From Planctomycetota bacterium (GTDB taxonomy: Bacteria > Planctomycetota > UBA1135 > UBA2386), in assembly GCA_025459175.1 (NCBI GenBank), contig JALORC010000024.1, positions 1 through 62,795 on the forward strand: DNA of 62,795 bases. Reading direction: 5' to 3'. The translations under genes and the position numbers were made by a program. Of this stretch, positions 17,371 through 25,069 are shown in pieces. Numbering within the stretch: position 1 is the first letter of the stretch; every line of letters starts with the position of its first letter. The notes beneath the pieces are model-generated. The model was not told the origin of the DNA. It did not search any database and saw nothing but the letters and a program-made list of their open reading frames with translations.

Positions 17371-20238
17371 TCATGGATCGATGCTCCGCACGGCCCGCAC
17401 ACCGAGCGAGCCGGATGCGTAGTCGATCAACTCACTGAGCGAGCGATCGGCGCAGCACACCTTGGCCAGCGGGTCCATGAAGCTGCCGCCGCGGAACATC
17501 ACCTGCTTCGGATCCGAATAGTGCACGACGCGCAGACCGTCGCCGGCACGCACGGGCCGCGTGTAGAACAGCGTCCGATCGCGCGTCAGCTCGGAGACGT
17601 TGCCCAGCATGTCGTGCAGTCCGAAGGCGTTCGCAGCGTAGGACCCGACCGGCCCGTGCACGATCGAGCCGTCGTCGAGACCGGCGTCGACGCTCCAGTT
17701 GGCCCCCGCTCGCCGGGCGGCCTCATCGCCGAAGTTGGCGAACCTCGGCGCCTCCTCGCGCCGCTCCCAGAACCACTTGCGCTGGCTGCCGGCGCGGGCC
17801 GCGTACTCCCACTGCGCCTCGGTCGGCAACAGCAGGCCATGGCCAGCCAGCACGGCGGTCGCCCGCCGGCACGACACGCTCTCGACGGGATGTCGGTCGG
17901 TGATGCGGAGCCGCGGGCTGTCGACCCAGTTGCCGGGCCGCTCGCCGCCGGAGAGACGCTGCCACTGGGCGACGGTCAGTTCGTGCTTGGACACGAAGAA
18001 CGGGGCCAGCGTGACCGGGTGCACCGGCTGCTCGTAGTCGCGACAGTCGGGATCGTGGTTGGGCGCCGTCGGGTCGGATTTCTGGGCCCCCATCGCGAAC
18101 GTGCCCCCGGGCAGCAACACGAACACGATGCCACTCGACTCGTCGATGACGAGGCGCCCGTCGGCGCCGCGCTGCGGGCGCTCCTTGCCGCAGGCGCCGC
18201 TGCGCAGATGCAGGAACTCCCACAGTCCCGACGCCGGGTCGGCACCCAGCGGCAGGAGATCCCACTGCGGTGCGAGCCGCAGACCATCGAAACGGGCGTC
18301 GGCGCGCACGCCGGCGGCGGCCTCGAGCCACGCCGCCGCCGCCTCCGTCTGGCAGCGGCGATGGCTCTCCTGCGCCCAGGCGATCTGCTCGTGGACACGC
18401 TGCCGAGCCCCCTGCGGATGCTCGCCGAAGTGCCGCAGACGCTCGAGCAACGTCAGGATCTGATCGTGCAGGAACTGCTGCTGCGGATCGCGAAAGCGCC
18501 AGGTGCGCCGCACCGACATCGCGGTCACCAGCTCCTCGCGTCTGGACTGCAGAGTGACCAGGTGCTGCTCGAACACCTGCCGTTGCTCTGCGTCGGTCGC
18601 CGCCTCCGCCTGGCGCCGCGACGCGGCGACCTCGAGGTCGATCTCGGACAGCCGTCCGGCGTCCCGGTGGCCATCGCGATCCGCCAGCGCCGCGGTGGCG
18701 TCATACGGTTCGGCCCGCTCACGAACGGTCGCCAACAGGGACGCCAAGGACGGGATCTCGGCGACCAGCGGCTCGGCCTCGTCGCGCAACCAACTCTGCA
18801 TCGCCGGCACCGACTCGATCCTGGCGAGCGCGAACGCCTCGGCGGCGGTCTGCGCCCGCTCCAGCCGCACCCCGAGCCCGAGCCGCTGCACATCACGCAG
18901 CGCAGCCGCGGTGCGCTTGCCCTCGGCAAGCAGTTCGCGCGTGAACAGCGCGCTGCCGACCGCGACCACCAACAGTCCGGCCCCGGCCACCGCGACCGCC
19001 GTCGCCCGCCAAGGTTCACGCCGCGCCCAGCGGCGCAGCCGCTGCCACCGCGACGGTGGCACCGCCCGAACCGGGTCCCCGCGCAGCCATGCCCGCAGGT
19101 CCGCCGCGAGTTCCCCGACATTCGGATAACGCTCGACGGCCGACTTGGCCATCGCCCGCAACACGACGGCAGCCAGTTCCCGGGGAATCGCCGGGTTGAG
19201 CAGCCGAGGCTCGACCGGCTCGTCGCGCTGCAGTCGGTCCAGCACCACCAGCGTGGTCTCGCCATCGAACGGGCGCCGCAGCGTCAACGCCTCGTAGAGC
19301 AGTACACCGAGCGAGAACTGATCGCTGCGCTGGTCGGCTTGCTCGCCGCGCGCCTGCTCCGGCGACATGTAGTACGGTGTTCCGGCGATGTCGCCGGTGA
19401 GCGTCAGACTCGGACCGTCTTCCCGTCTGGCGATGCCGAAGTCGGCCAACAGCGCCTGCCCGGTCCGCCGCAGCAGTACATTCGCCGGCTTGATGTCGCG
19501 ATGCACGATGCCGAGGGCATGTGCGCTCGCCAGCGCTTCCGCCAGTTCGGCGCCGATCGTCGCCATCGCCTGCACGTAGCTGCAGTCAGCCATCGGAGCC
19601 GGCGGAGGCGCCGCCATCGTGGACGGGGCGAAGCCGGCGATCGCCGCCAGCAAGGTGCGTCCGCTCTGCGGCAGACCACCGCGCCCCAACGACGCCAGCA
19701 CCTGCCGCAGCGACGCGCCATCGATGCACTCCATCGCGTAGAACGCGACGCCATCGTGCTCACCCGCGCCGAAGACCTTGACGATGTTCGGGTGGTCGAG
19801 TTCGGCCAGCAGACGCGATTCCCGCTGGAACCGCCACCGCGCCCGTTCGGGGAGCGCCCCCCCACGCTGATGCAGCACCTTCAGCGCGACCGGCCGACCG
19901 AGCCGCAACTGCGTCGCCAACAGAACCGTGCCCATGCCACCCTGGCCGAGCAGGCCATCGATCCGATAGTCATCGACGACCATGCCGATCGGCCAGACCG
20001 GCATCGCGGACCACGGACCGTCGGCCTCGACGTGGTCACCCTGATGGTCCGTGTCGCCAGCACTGCCGGCCTCCGGACTCAGCATCGGCGCCAGCAATTC
20101 GGCGATGTCGGCATGCTCGGCGAGCAGCACCTCCGCGTCGACCCGCCCCGACTCACGGTAGGCCAGGGCGATCCGCACCGCGCGAGCGATGCGGTCGCTC
20201 GGCGGGGCATCGGATCGGTCCGGGTTCGGGGGGCTCAT
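17371..20238 (-). CDS. Ser/Thr protein kinase fused to FGE-sulfatase-type domain
   Basis: A 955-residue membrane protein. The kinase domain spans about 91-370: glycine loop LLGQGGMGTVLLA, Lys120 in PVALKVL, catalytic HRDIKPANVLLRR, DFGIA, and activation-segment SPEQARGE. All catalytic residues are intact. A membrane helix follows at about 412-435 (TAVAVAGAGLLVVAVGSALF), then a ~220-residue helical, coiled-coil-like region. From about 690 comes a formylglycine-generating-enzyme/DUF323-type domain (VFVLLPGGTFAMGAQ, LLPTEAQWEYAARAGS, LHDMLGNVSELTRDR, FRGGSF). Such domains in kinases are usually regarded as ligand-binding rather than sulfatase-activating. It is convergent with the ECF sigma gene. 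A direct repeat sits upstream of its start. Confidence 0.92.
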   Translation of the reverse strand: MSPPNPDRSDAPPSDRIARAVRIALAYRESGRVDAEVLLAEHADIAELLAPMLSPEAGSAGDTDHQGDHVEADGPWSAMPVWPIGMVVDDYRIDGLLGQGGMGTVLLATQLRLGRPVALKVLHQRGGALPERARWRFQRESRLLAELDHPNIVKVFGAGEHDGVAFYAMECIDGASLRQVLASLGRGGLPQSGRTLLAAIAGFAPSTMAAPPPAPMADCSYVQAMATIGAELAEALASAHALGIVHRDIKPANVLLRRTGQALLADFGIARREDGPSLTLTGDIAGTPYYMSPEQARGEQADQRSDQFSLGVLLYEALTLRRPFDGETTLVVLDRLQRDEPVEPRLLNPAIPRELAAVVLRAMAKSAVERYPNVGELAADLRAWLRGDPVRAVPPSRWQRLRRWARREPWRATAVAVAGAGLLVVAVGSALFTRELLAEGKRTAAALRDVQRLGLGVRLERAQTAAEAFALARIESVPAMQSWLRDEAEPLVAEIPSLASLLATVRERAEPYDATAALADRDGHRDAGRLSEIDLEVAASRRQAEAATDAEQRQVFEQHLVTLQSRREELVTAMSVRRTWRFRDPQQQFLHDQILTLLERLRHFGEHPQGARQRVHEQIAWAQESHRRCQTEAAAAWLEAAAGVRADARFDGLRLAPQWDLLPLGADPASGLWEFLHLRSGACGKERPQRGADGRLVIDESSGIVFVLLPGGTFAMGAQKSDPTAPNHDPDCRDYEQPVHPVTLAPFFVSKHELTVAQWQRLSGGERPGNWVDSPRLRITDRHPVESVSCRRATAVLAGHGLLLPTEAQWEYAARAGSQRKWFWERREEAPRFANFGDEAARRAGANWSVDAGLDDGSIVHGPVGSYAANAFGLHDMLGNVSELTRDRTLFYTRPVRAGDGLRVVHYSDPKQVMFRGGSFMDPLAKVCCADRSLSELIDYASGSLGVRAVRSIDP

Positions 20239-20261
20239 CCTGGTGATCCTCGCAAAGGCGT

Positions 20262-20289
20262 CCTCACTGGCGGAAGAGCCTCACTGGCG
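20262..20289 (-). promoter_or_regulatory. Tandem 11-bp direct repeat upstream of the kinase gene
   Basis: CCTCACTGGCG occurs at 20262-20272 and again at 20279-20289, a centre-to-centre spacing of 17 bases, 24 to 51 bases upstream of the kinase start codon. Duplicate sites of this size near a start may bind a regulator. No -10/-35 pair was assigned. Confidence 0.3.
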
Positions 20290-20408
20290 TGGCAATCGCA
20301 CACGAGACCGGGCAGGGCAGGAACGGCCGTGCTGCGGCAGCCAGGTATTGTGCCGGTGCAGAGTCGGCCGTCGATACGGCACCGCCGGAACGCCGGAACG
20401 CCACCGTG

Positions 20409-21851
20409 CTACTTCGGCAGCAGCTCGCGCGCGTAGCCGATCGGCACCGCGAAGTTGCTGCCGGTGAACTCGCGCAGGATCGCGTTGGTCACCGCGATCA
20501 CGCTGCCGTTGGCGTCGAACACCGGGCCGCCCGAGCCGCCGTGCGTGGTCGGCGCATCATGGGCGATGACATTGGCCTGCACGTTGCTGATGACGCCCTG
20601 CGTGATCACCGGCGCGATCTGCCCCGAACGCGACAGCTCGACGATCGCCTCGGCCATCGACGCGCCGCGGGCCTGCAGCGCCTCGACGGTGCCGGTCTCG
20701 GCGCGCGCCAGCATCGCCGCCAGGCCGGTCGGGTAACCGACCACGATCGCGCGCGGGTCGTCGGCATCGAGCGGACCGTCGTGCAACGGCAGCACCGGCA
20801 CGCCTTCGATCGACTCCACCGGCAGCTTCAGCAGCGCCACGTCGAGGTCGTCGGTGCGGCGGCGGATCGACGCCGGCGGCACCTCGATCGGCGCCTTGCC
20901 CGGGAACGTCGCCGACAGCCGCACGAACTCGGGCGCGGCGCCGCGATCGACGAGCCGCATCACGGCTTCCATCTCGAGCCACGGGAACACCACGTGGCGG
21001 TTGGTGAACACGCTGCCGTCGGCGGCGACCAGGAAGCCCGAGCCGGTGTACTCGACCTCGAACGGTTCGCTGTCGGTCTGGAACCAGTCGCCGTCGGGCA
21101 GCCGCAGCCGGAACACGCCGTGCAGCAGACACACGCCGCGGCTCCACTCGCGCTGGATCCGCCGCACCGTCGCGTTGGCGCGCGCCAGCCGCGCCAGATC
21201 GTCCTGCTGCTGGCGCTGCCGCGTGCGCAGTTCCTCGAGCTCGGCGTGCGTGACCGCATCGGCCGGCACCGCCTGCTGCGACAGCGCCGCCTGCGCCTGC
21301 CGCAGTTGCTCCAGCTCCTCGCGCGTCGCCAGCCGATCGGCGGCCGGGCGACCACCGAGCAGCCCACCGAGCCAGCCGGCCAGGAACGCGCCGCCGACCA
21401 CCGCCAGCGGGAAGCCGACCTTCAGCTTCCAGGTCGCCTGCGTGAACAGGTCGCGCGTCAGCGTCTTGGTCGCCACGGCCCCACCGCTGACGCGCGCGAC
21501 GTCGCGCGCATCGGCGAGCATGCGCCGCACCGGCTTGCAGACCGCGCCGAGCGGCACGTAGATCCGGAAGCGCAGCCGCGGGCCGCCGCTGCCGAGTTCG
21601 AGCTGATCGCCGTCCTGCAGGATCACCTCCTCGACCTCGTTGCCGTTGACGAACACCTGGCCCTCGCGGCGGCGCACGTAGAACTGGCACTCGTCCTGCA
21701 CGAACTCGATCGCCGCGTGCTGCGGCAGCACGCCTTCGGCCTGCATGACCGCCTCGTTGTCGGCATCGCTGCCGATGCGCACGACCCGGGCTTCGTAGGT
21801 CACCGTGCGGCCGCGGGACGGGCCGGAAAGGTGAAGCAATTGCGCGCGCAT
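20409..21851 (-). CDS. FHA domain-trypsin-like serine protease, membrane-anchored
   Basis: A 480-residue product. Residues 1-98 form an FHA-like domain (VVRIGSDADNEAVM, LPQHAAIEF, FVNGNEVEEVILQDGDQLEL). A membrane helix lies at about 144-167 (VGFPLAVVGGAFLAGWLGGL), then a coiled coil at 172-232. A trypsin-like protease domain spans 238-480 with His286 (TNRHVVFP), Asp337 (DDLDVALLKLP) and Ser440 (THGGSGGPVFD), a complete catalytic triad. The topology suggests a cytoplasmic FHA sensor and an exported protease. FHA would bind a phosphothreonine target, so phosphorylation could control proteolysis across the membrane; this is inference. It is divergent from cutC, with 12 bases between start codons. 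The start is fixed by the N-terminal beta strand of the FHA domain. Confidence 0.87.
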   Translation of the reverse strand: MRAQLLHLSGPSRGRTVTYEARVVRIGSDADNEAVMQAEGVLPQHAAIEFVQDECQFYVRRREGQVFVNGNEVEEVILQDGDQLELGSGGPRLRFRIYVPLGAVCKPVRRMLADARDVARVSGGAVATKTLTRDLFTQATWKLKVGFPLAVVGGAFLAGWLGGLLGGRPAADRLATREELEQLRQAQAALSQQAVPADAVTHAELEELRTRQRQQQDDLARLARANATVRRIQREWSRGVCLLHGVFRLRLPDGDWFQTDSEPFEVEYTGSGFLVAADGSVFTNRHVVFPWLEMEAVMRLVDRGAAPEFVRLSATFPGKAPIEVPPASIRRRTDDLDVALLKLPVESIEGVPVLPLHDGPLDADDPRAIVVGYPTGLAAMLARAETGTVEALQARGASMAEAIVELSRSGQIAPVITQGVISNVQANVIAHDAPTTHGGSGGPVFDANGSVIAVTNAILREFTGSNFAVPIGYARELLPK

Positions 21852-21863
21852 CGGCGCACCATA

Positions 21864-22634
21864 GTGTCCGTGTCGCTCCCCGCCAACGCAGGCGTTGTCG
21901 TCGAGGTCGCCGTCGACGATCGCCGCGGTGCCATCGCCGCCGCCGCGGCCGGCGCCGATCGGCTCGAACTGTGCCAGAGCCTGCGCGAAGGTGGCCTGTC
22001 GCCGAGCGCCGGTCTGGTCGCCGCGGTGCGGGCCGCGGTCGCGTTGCCGATCGTGGCGATGGTGCGGCCGCGCGCCGGCGACTTCCTCTACGAGACCGGC
22101 GAGTTCGCGACGATGCTCGCCGACATCGCCCACCTGCGGCAGAGCGGCATCGACGGCATCGTCACCGGCGTGCTGACCACGAACGGCCACGTCGACCGCG
22201 ACCGGCTGCAGGAACTGCTCGCGGCGGCGGCGCCGCTGCCGGTGACGTTCCACCGCGCGTTCGACCTGTGCGACGACGCCGATCGTGCGCTCGACACGTT
22301 GCTCGAACTCGGGGTCGCACGCTTGCTGACCTCCGGCCAGGCCGCGAACGCCCCGGCCGGTGCGGCGCGCATCGCGAGCCTCGTGCAGCGCGCGGCCGGG
22401 CGACTGAAGGTCATCGCCGGCGCCGGCGTGCGGGCCACGAACGTGCGGCAGCTGGTGGCATCGACCGGCGTGCGCGAAGTGCACCTGTCGGCGACGACCT
22501 GGCTGCCGAGTGCGATGACGTTCGTGCGCCGTGATGTCGCCATGGGCAACAGTGCCCCGGTCGACGAGTATTCGGTGCGCACCACCGACGGCGCGCAGGT
22601 GGCGCAGACGGTCGCGGCGCTGCGCGGTGCGTGA
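21864..22634 (+). CDS. cutC: CutC family protein
   Basis: A 256-residue TIM-barrel product. VVVEVAVDDRRGAIAAAAAG, ADRLELCQSLREGGLSPSAG, VAMVRPRAGDFLYETGEF, VTFHRAFDLCDDADRALDTL and LKVIAGAGVRATNVRQLV are the family's ordered conserved segments. CutC was named from a copper-tolerance phenotype in E. coli; its biochemical activity is still unsettled. GTG 21864 is chosen, with GTG 21870 as an alternative; both give the N-terminal strand directly. It is divergent from the FHA protease gene, so the start regions must share a promoter region that reaches into the coding sequences. The GAF gene follows on the same strand 43 bases later. Confidence 0.9.
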   Translation: MSVSLPANAGVVVEVAVDDRRGAIAAAAAGADRLELCQSLREGGLSPSAGLVAAVRAAVALPIVAMVRPRAGDFLYETGEFATMLADIAHLRQSGIDGIVTGVLTTNGHVDRDRLQELLAAAAPLPVTFHRAFDLCDDADRALDTLLELGVARLLTSGQAANAPAGAARIASLVQRAAGRLKVIAGAGVRATNVRQLVASTGVREVHLSATTWLPSAMTFVRRDVAMGNSAPVDEYSVRTTDGAQVAQTVAALRGA

Positions 22635-22677
22635 TTCGACAGCGGCCGGTCGGCGCGGGCTTCGGTAGCATGTCGCG

Positions 22678-23148
22678 ATGAGCTCCCTCCACCCCCTGCT
22701 CGCAGCGACCGACGGCTTGCTCGCCACCGATCCGATTCCGTGGCCCACGGTGCTTGAGCACATGACGCGCCACTTCGACTGCCCGGTCGGCACGATCCAT
22801 CTGCTCCAGCCGAGCGATGGCATGTTGCACCTGAAGGCGCAGCGCGGTCTGCCGCCGCAGGTGCTCGACAAGGTGGCGGTGATCCCGATCGGCAAGGGCA
22901 TGGCCGGCATCGCCGCCGAACGGCGCGAGCCGGTGCAGGTGTGCAATCTGCAGACCGACCAGAGCGGGGTCGTGCGCCCCGGCGCGAAGATGACGCAGAT
23001 GGAGGGTTCGCTGGCGGCGCCGATGCTCGACGGCGAACGGCTCGCCGGTGTGCTCGGCATCGCCAAGCCGGTCGCCTACGACTTCACGCCGGCGGAGCAG
23101 CAGCTGCTGCTCGAACTCGGCGCGCGCATCGCGCGGGCGCTGCGATAG
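22678..23148 (+). CDS. Stand-alone GAF domain protein
   Basis: A 156-residue product made of one GAF domain. VLEHMTRHFDCPVGTIHLLQ starts it, the central part is VIPIGKGMAGIAAERREPVQ and VCNLQTDQSGVV, and it ends GVLGIAKPVAYDFTPAEQQL plus a terminal helix. It could bind a small ligand or serve as a regulatory subunit. The triple-Cys set of free methionine-sulfoxide reductases is not apparent, so no enzyme activity is assigned. The gene follows cutC by 43 bases and is convergent with the redoxin/cytochrome gene. Confidence 0.8.
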   Translation: MSSLHPLLAATDGLLATDPIPWPTVLEHMTRHFDCPVGTIHLLQPSDGMLHLKAQRGLPPQVLDKVAVIPIGKGMAGIAAERREPVQVCNLQTDQSGVVRPGAKMTQMEGSLAAPMLDGERLAGVLGIAKPVAYDFTPAEQQLLLELGARIARALR

Positions 23149-23165
23149 CCCCGCCGCGGCCCCGC

Positions 23166-25013
23166 TCACCTCCCAGCCGCATCGCGAGCCGGCAAGCTTC
23201 GCCCCGTCGACGGATCGGTGACGATCGGCTCCCCCGCCTCGACCGGGCGCCACGCGATCGAGATCTGGAACTGCTCCTCCGCCACTCCTGGACCGCGGCG
23301 CACCACCTGCTTCGGATCCGGGTTGGCGGGGTTCCAGTCCGAGTTGTCGAAGTGCCCCACCGCGCGCAACACCGTCCCGGCGGCCAGTCGGCGAGTGCCC
23401 AGCGGCCACGCGTAGGTCTGCTGGCCGGCGAAGTCATAGGCCGGCACCGAGAGCAGGGTTTCCGTCTTGCCGTTGGCCGACTCCGCCACCACCGACACAC
23501 AGCGCCCCCGTGCGTGCATGTGCACGAACAAACTGACAGCCTCACAATCCGCCGCCAGCTCGAGACGCGCCTCGACCTTCGAGGCTCTCGCCCCTGCAGG
23601 GATCTGGACATCCGTGGCCCCGAAGCTCGTCACCTCCAGCGGCTGCCGCACGTCGAACCGCGCGTACCGCAATCCGACCTGGAGCGTTTCGGACACCGCC
23701 TGGCCGAATGGCTGGTAGTAGGCCTGCACCGCCAACCGCGAACCAGCCGGGATCCTGAACGCCGATCCCCGGGGCAGCTCCAGGGGTACCCCGTGCGGCG
23801 TGTAGTTGGTCAGGAATGCCTCGGGCCGGTAGCCCTCGCCGGCGCGCACGATGGCGAGGTTGCAGTGCTGGAGGGCCCGCGACTGCCCTGAACGCACGTC
23901 GATGGCCTCGATCCAGGTGTCGTGCGCGAACTCACGATCCAACACCATGTATCGGTAGTCGAGGGCGCCGGTGGCAGGGACGCGGACCTCCTCCGGAGCA
24001 TCCAGCACAACCGGGAGTGGCCCGGTGCGCCACTCCGGCCGCATCGGGTGCACCGGCTGCGTGGGTAAGGGGGACAACTGCAAGCCGCCGGCGATCCAGT
24101 GACGGAGCAACCGACGTTCCTCGGTGCCGAGCCCGCGATGCAACAACCCGACGCCGGGCAGGGTTGCCGCCCGCCAGGGCGGCATGCGGCCGTTGCCGAT
24201 CACCTCGTCGATCATGGCGGCGTGCTTGCGCATCCGCGCGACGCTGGCGAGGTCGATGCCACCGGCAGGGTCGTGCAGGTGACAGCCGAGGCAGGTGCGA
24301 GTCAGGATCGGCAGGATGTCACGGGCATAGTCGGGCAAGGTCTTCGGGTCGGGCGCCACCGGCTTCGTCAGCCGACAGCCTTGCACTTCGGTGGTGGCCA
24401 CCGTCACCTGCCGGCCGGAGAGCACGGCGTCGAGCGCTTCGACCAGGTCGTCGCGACGCGGCCGCGCGAGAACGGCGGAGTAGGCGGCGCTGTCGTCGGT
24501 CCGCCCCGAGTAGCACACACGCCGTTGCCGATCGAGCACCAGCACCGTGTTGGAACGGTCGACACCACAGGCACCCGCGAAGTCCAAGGTGAAGTCCTTG
24601 CCGAACACCGCCGCCGGCGCGTGTTCGGCCACCTGTGCCGCAGCGTCGATGAAGCCGTCGTCGACTCCGACGTTGACGACCACCGTGACGACGTCCCGGT
24701 GCTCGTAGGTGCGGGCGATCTCGCCGATGCGCGGCAACGAGCGCGCGACCATCGGACACTCGATCGTCGCGAAGTAGACGACGAACGCCGCCGGTGAGCC
24801 CAACGCCTGCAGCGGACGAACTCGCCAATGCAGATCCGTGAACGGGGCATCGATGATGCGGAGCGCCGCCGACGAGTCGGCGCCCGGAGTCTGCCCTGGC
24901 ACGGCGCCCGCGACCATCAGCGCGCCGAGGGACGATGCTGCTCGCAACCAACCTCCCGCGAAACAACCTCTCATCGATGCGATCCTCGTCAACGGCCGAA
25001 GGAACGTAGACAT
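23166..25013 (-). CDS. Secreted redoxin-cytochrome c-copper monooxygenase-like fusion
   Basis: A 615-residue exported protein with three parts. Residues 46-205 form a thioredoxin-fold redoxin domain with a single Cys motif, ATIECPMVARSLP (Cys86), instead of CxxC. Residues 225-312 carry a c-type heme motif CLGCH at 241-245 and the segment GRMPPWRA, typical of planctomycete cytochrome domains. Residues 330-600 resemble the C-terminal half of copper type II ascorbate-dependent monooxygenases: LQHCNLAIV, HMHARG (498-500) and GHFDNSDWNPANPDP. The usual His in the Q-x-H-Y strand is Tyr in VQAYYQP, so one copper site may be altered. The signal peptide begins at Met1 or at Met14 (24974). It probably works in periplasmic redox chemistry; the substrate is unknown. 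Confidence 0.82.
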   Translation of the reverse strand: MSTFLRPLTRIASMRGCFAGGWLRAASSLGALMVAGAVPGQTPGADSSAALRIIDAPFTDLHWRVRPLQALGSPAAFVVYFATIECPMVARSLPRIGEIARTYEHRDVVTVVVNVGVDDGFIDAAAQVAEHAPAAVFGKDFTLDFAGACGVDRSNTVLVLDRQRRVCYSGRTDDSAAYSAVLARPRRDDLVEALDAVLSGRQVTVATTEVQGCRLTKPVAPDPKTLPDYARDILPILTRTCLGCHLHDPAGGIDLASVARMRKHAAMIDEVIGNGRMPPWRAATLPGVGLLHRGLGTEERRLLRHWIAGGLQLSPLPTQPVHPMRPEWRTGPLPVVLDAPEEVRVPATGALDYRYMVLDREFAHDTWIEAIDVRSGQSRALQHCNLAIVRAGEGYRPEAFLTNYTPHGVPLELPRGSAFRIPAGSRLAVQAYYQPFGQAVSETLQVGLRYARFDVRQPLEVTSFGATDVQIPAGARASKVEARLELAADCEAVSLFVHMHARGRCVSVVAESANGKTETLLSVPAYDFAGQQTYAWPLGTRRLAAGTVLRAVGHFDNSDWNPANPDPKQVVRRGPGVAEEQFQISIAWRPVEAGEPIVTDPSTGRSLPARDAAGR

Positions 25014-25069
25014 CCAGACCTCCCACGCAGACGTACGGAACCCGACGCCACGACGGCACCGACGCCGAC

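Noticed and set aside
17500..18150. FGE-type domain of the kinase as an active formylglycine-generating enzyme
   Set aside because: Fusion to a kinase, divergence around the usual AxxYCxW segment and absence of sulfatase genes nearby favour a binding role.
22678..23148. GAF protein as free methionine-R-sulfoxide reductase
   Set aside because: Although single-GAF in size and with Cys in CNLQTDQ, the conserved set of catalytic Cys residues is not apparent.
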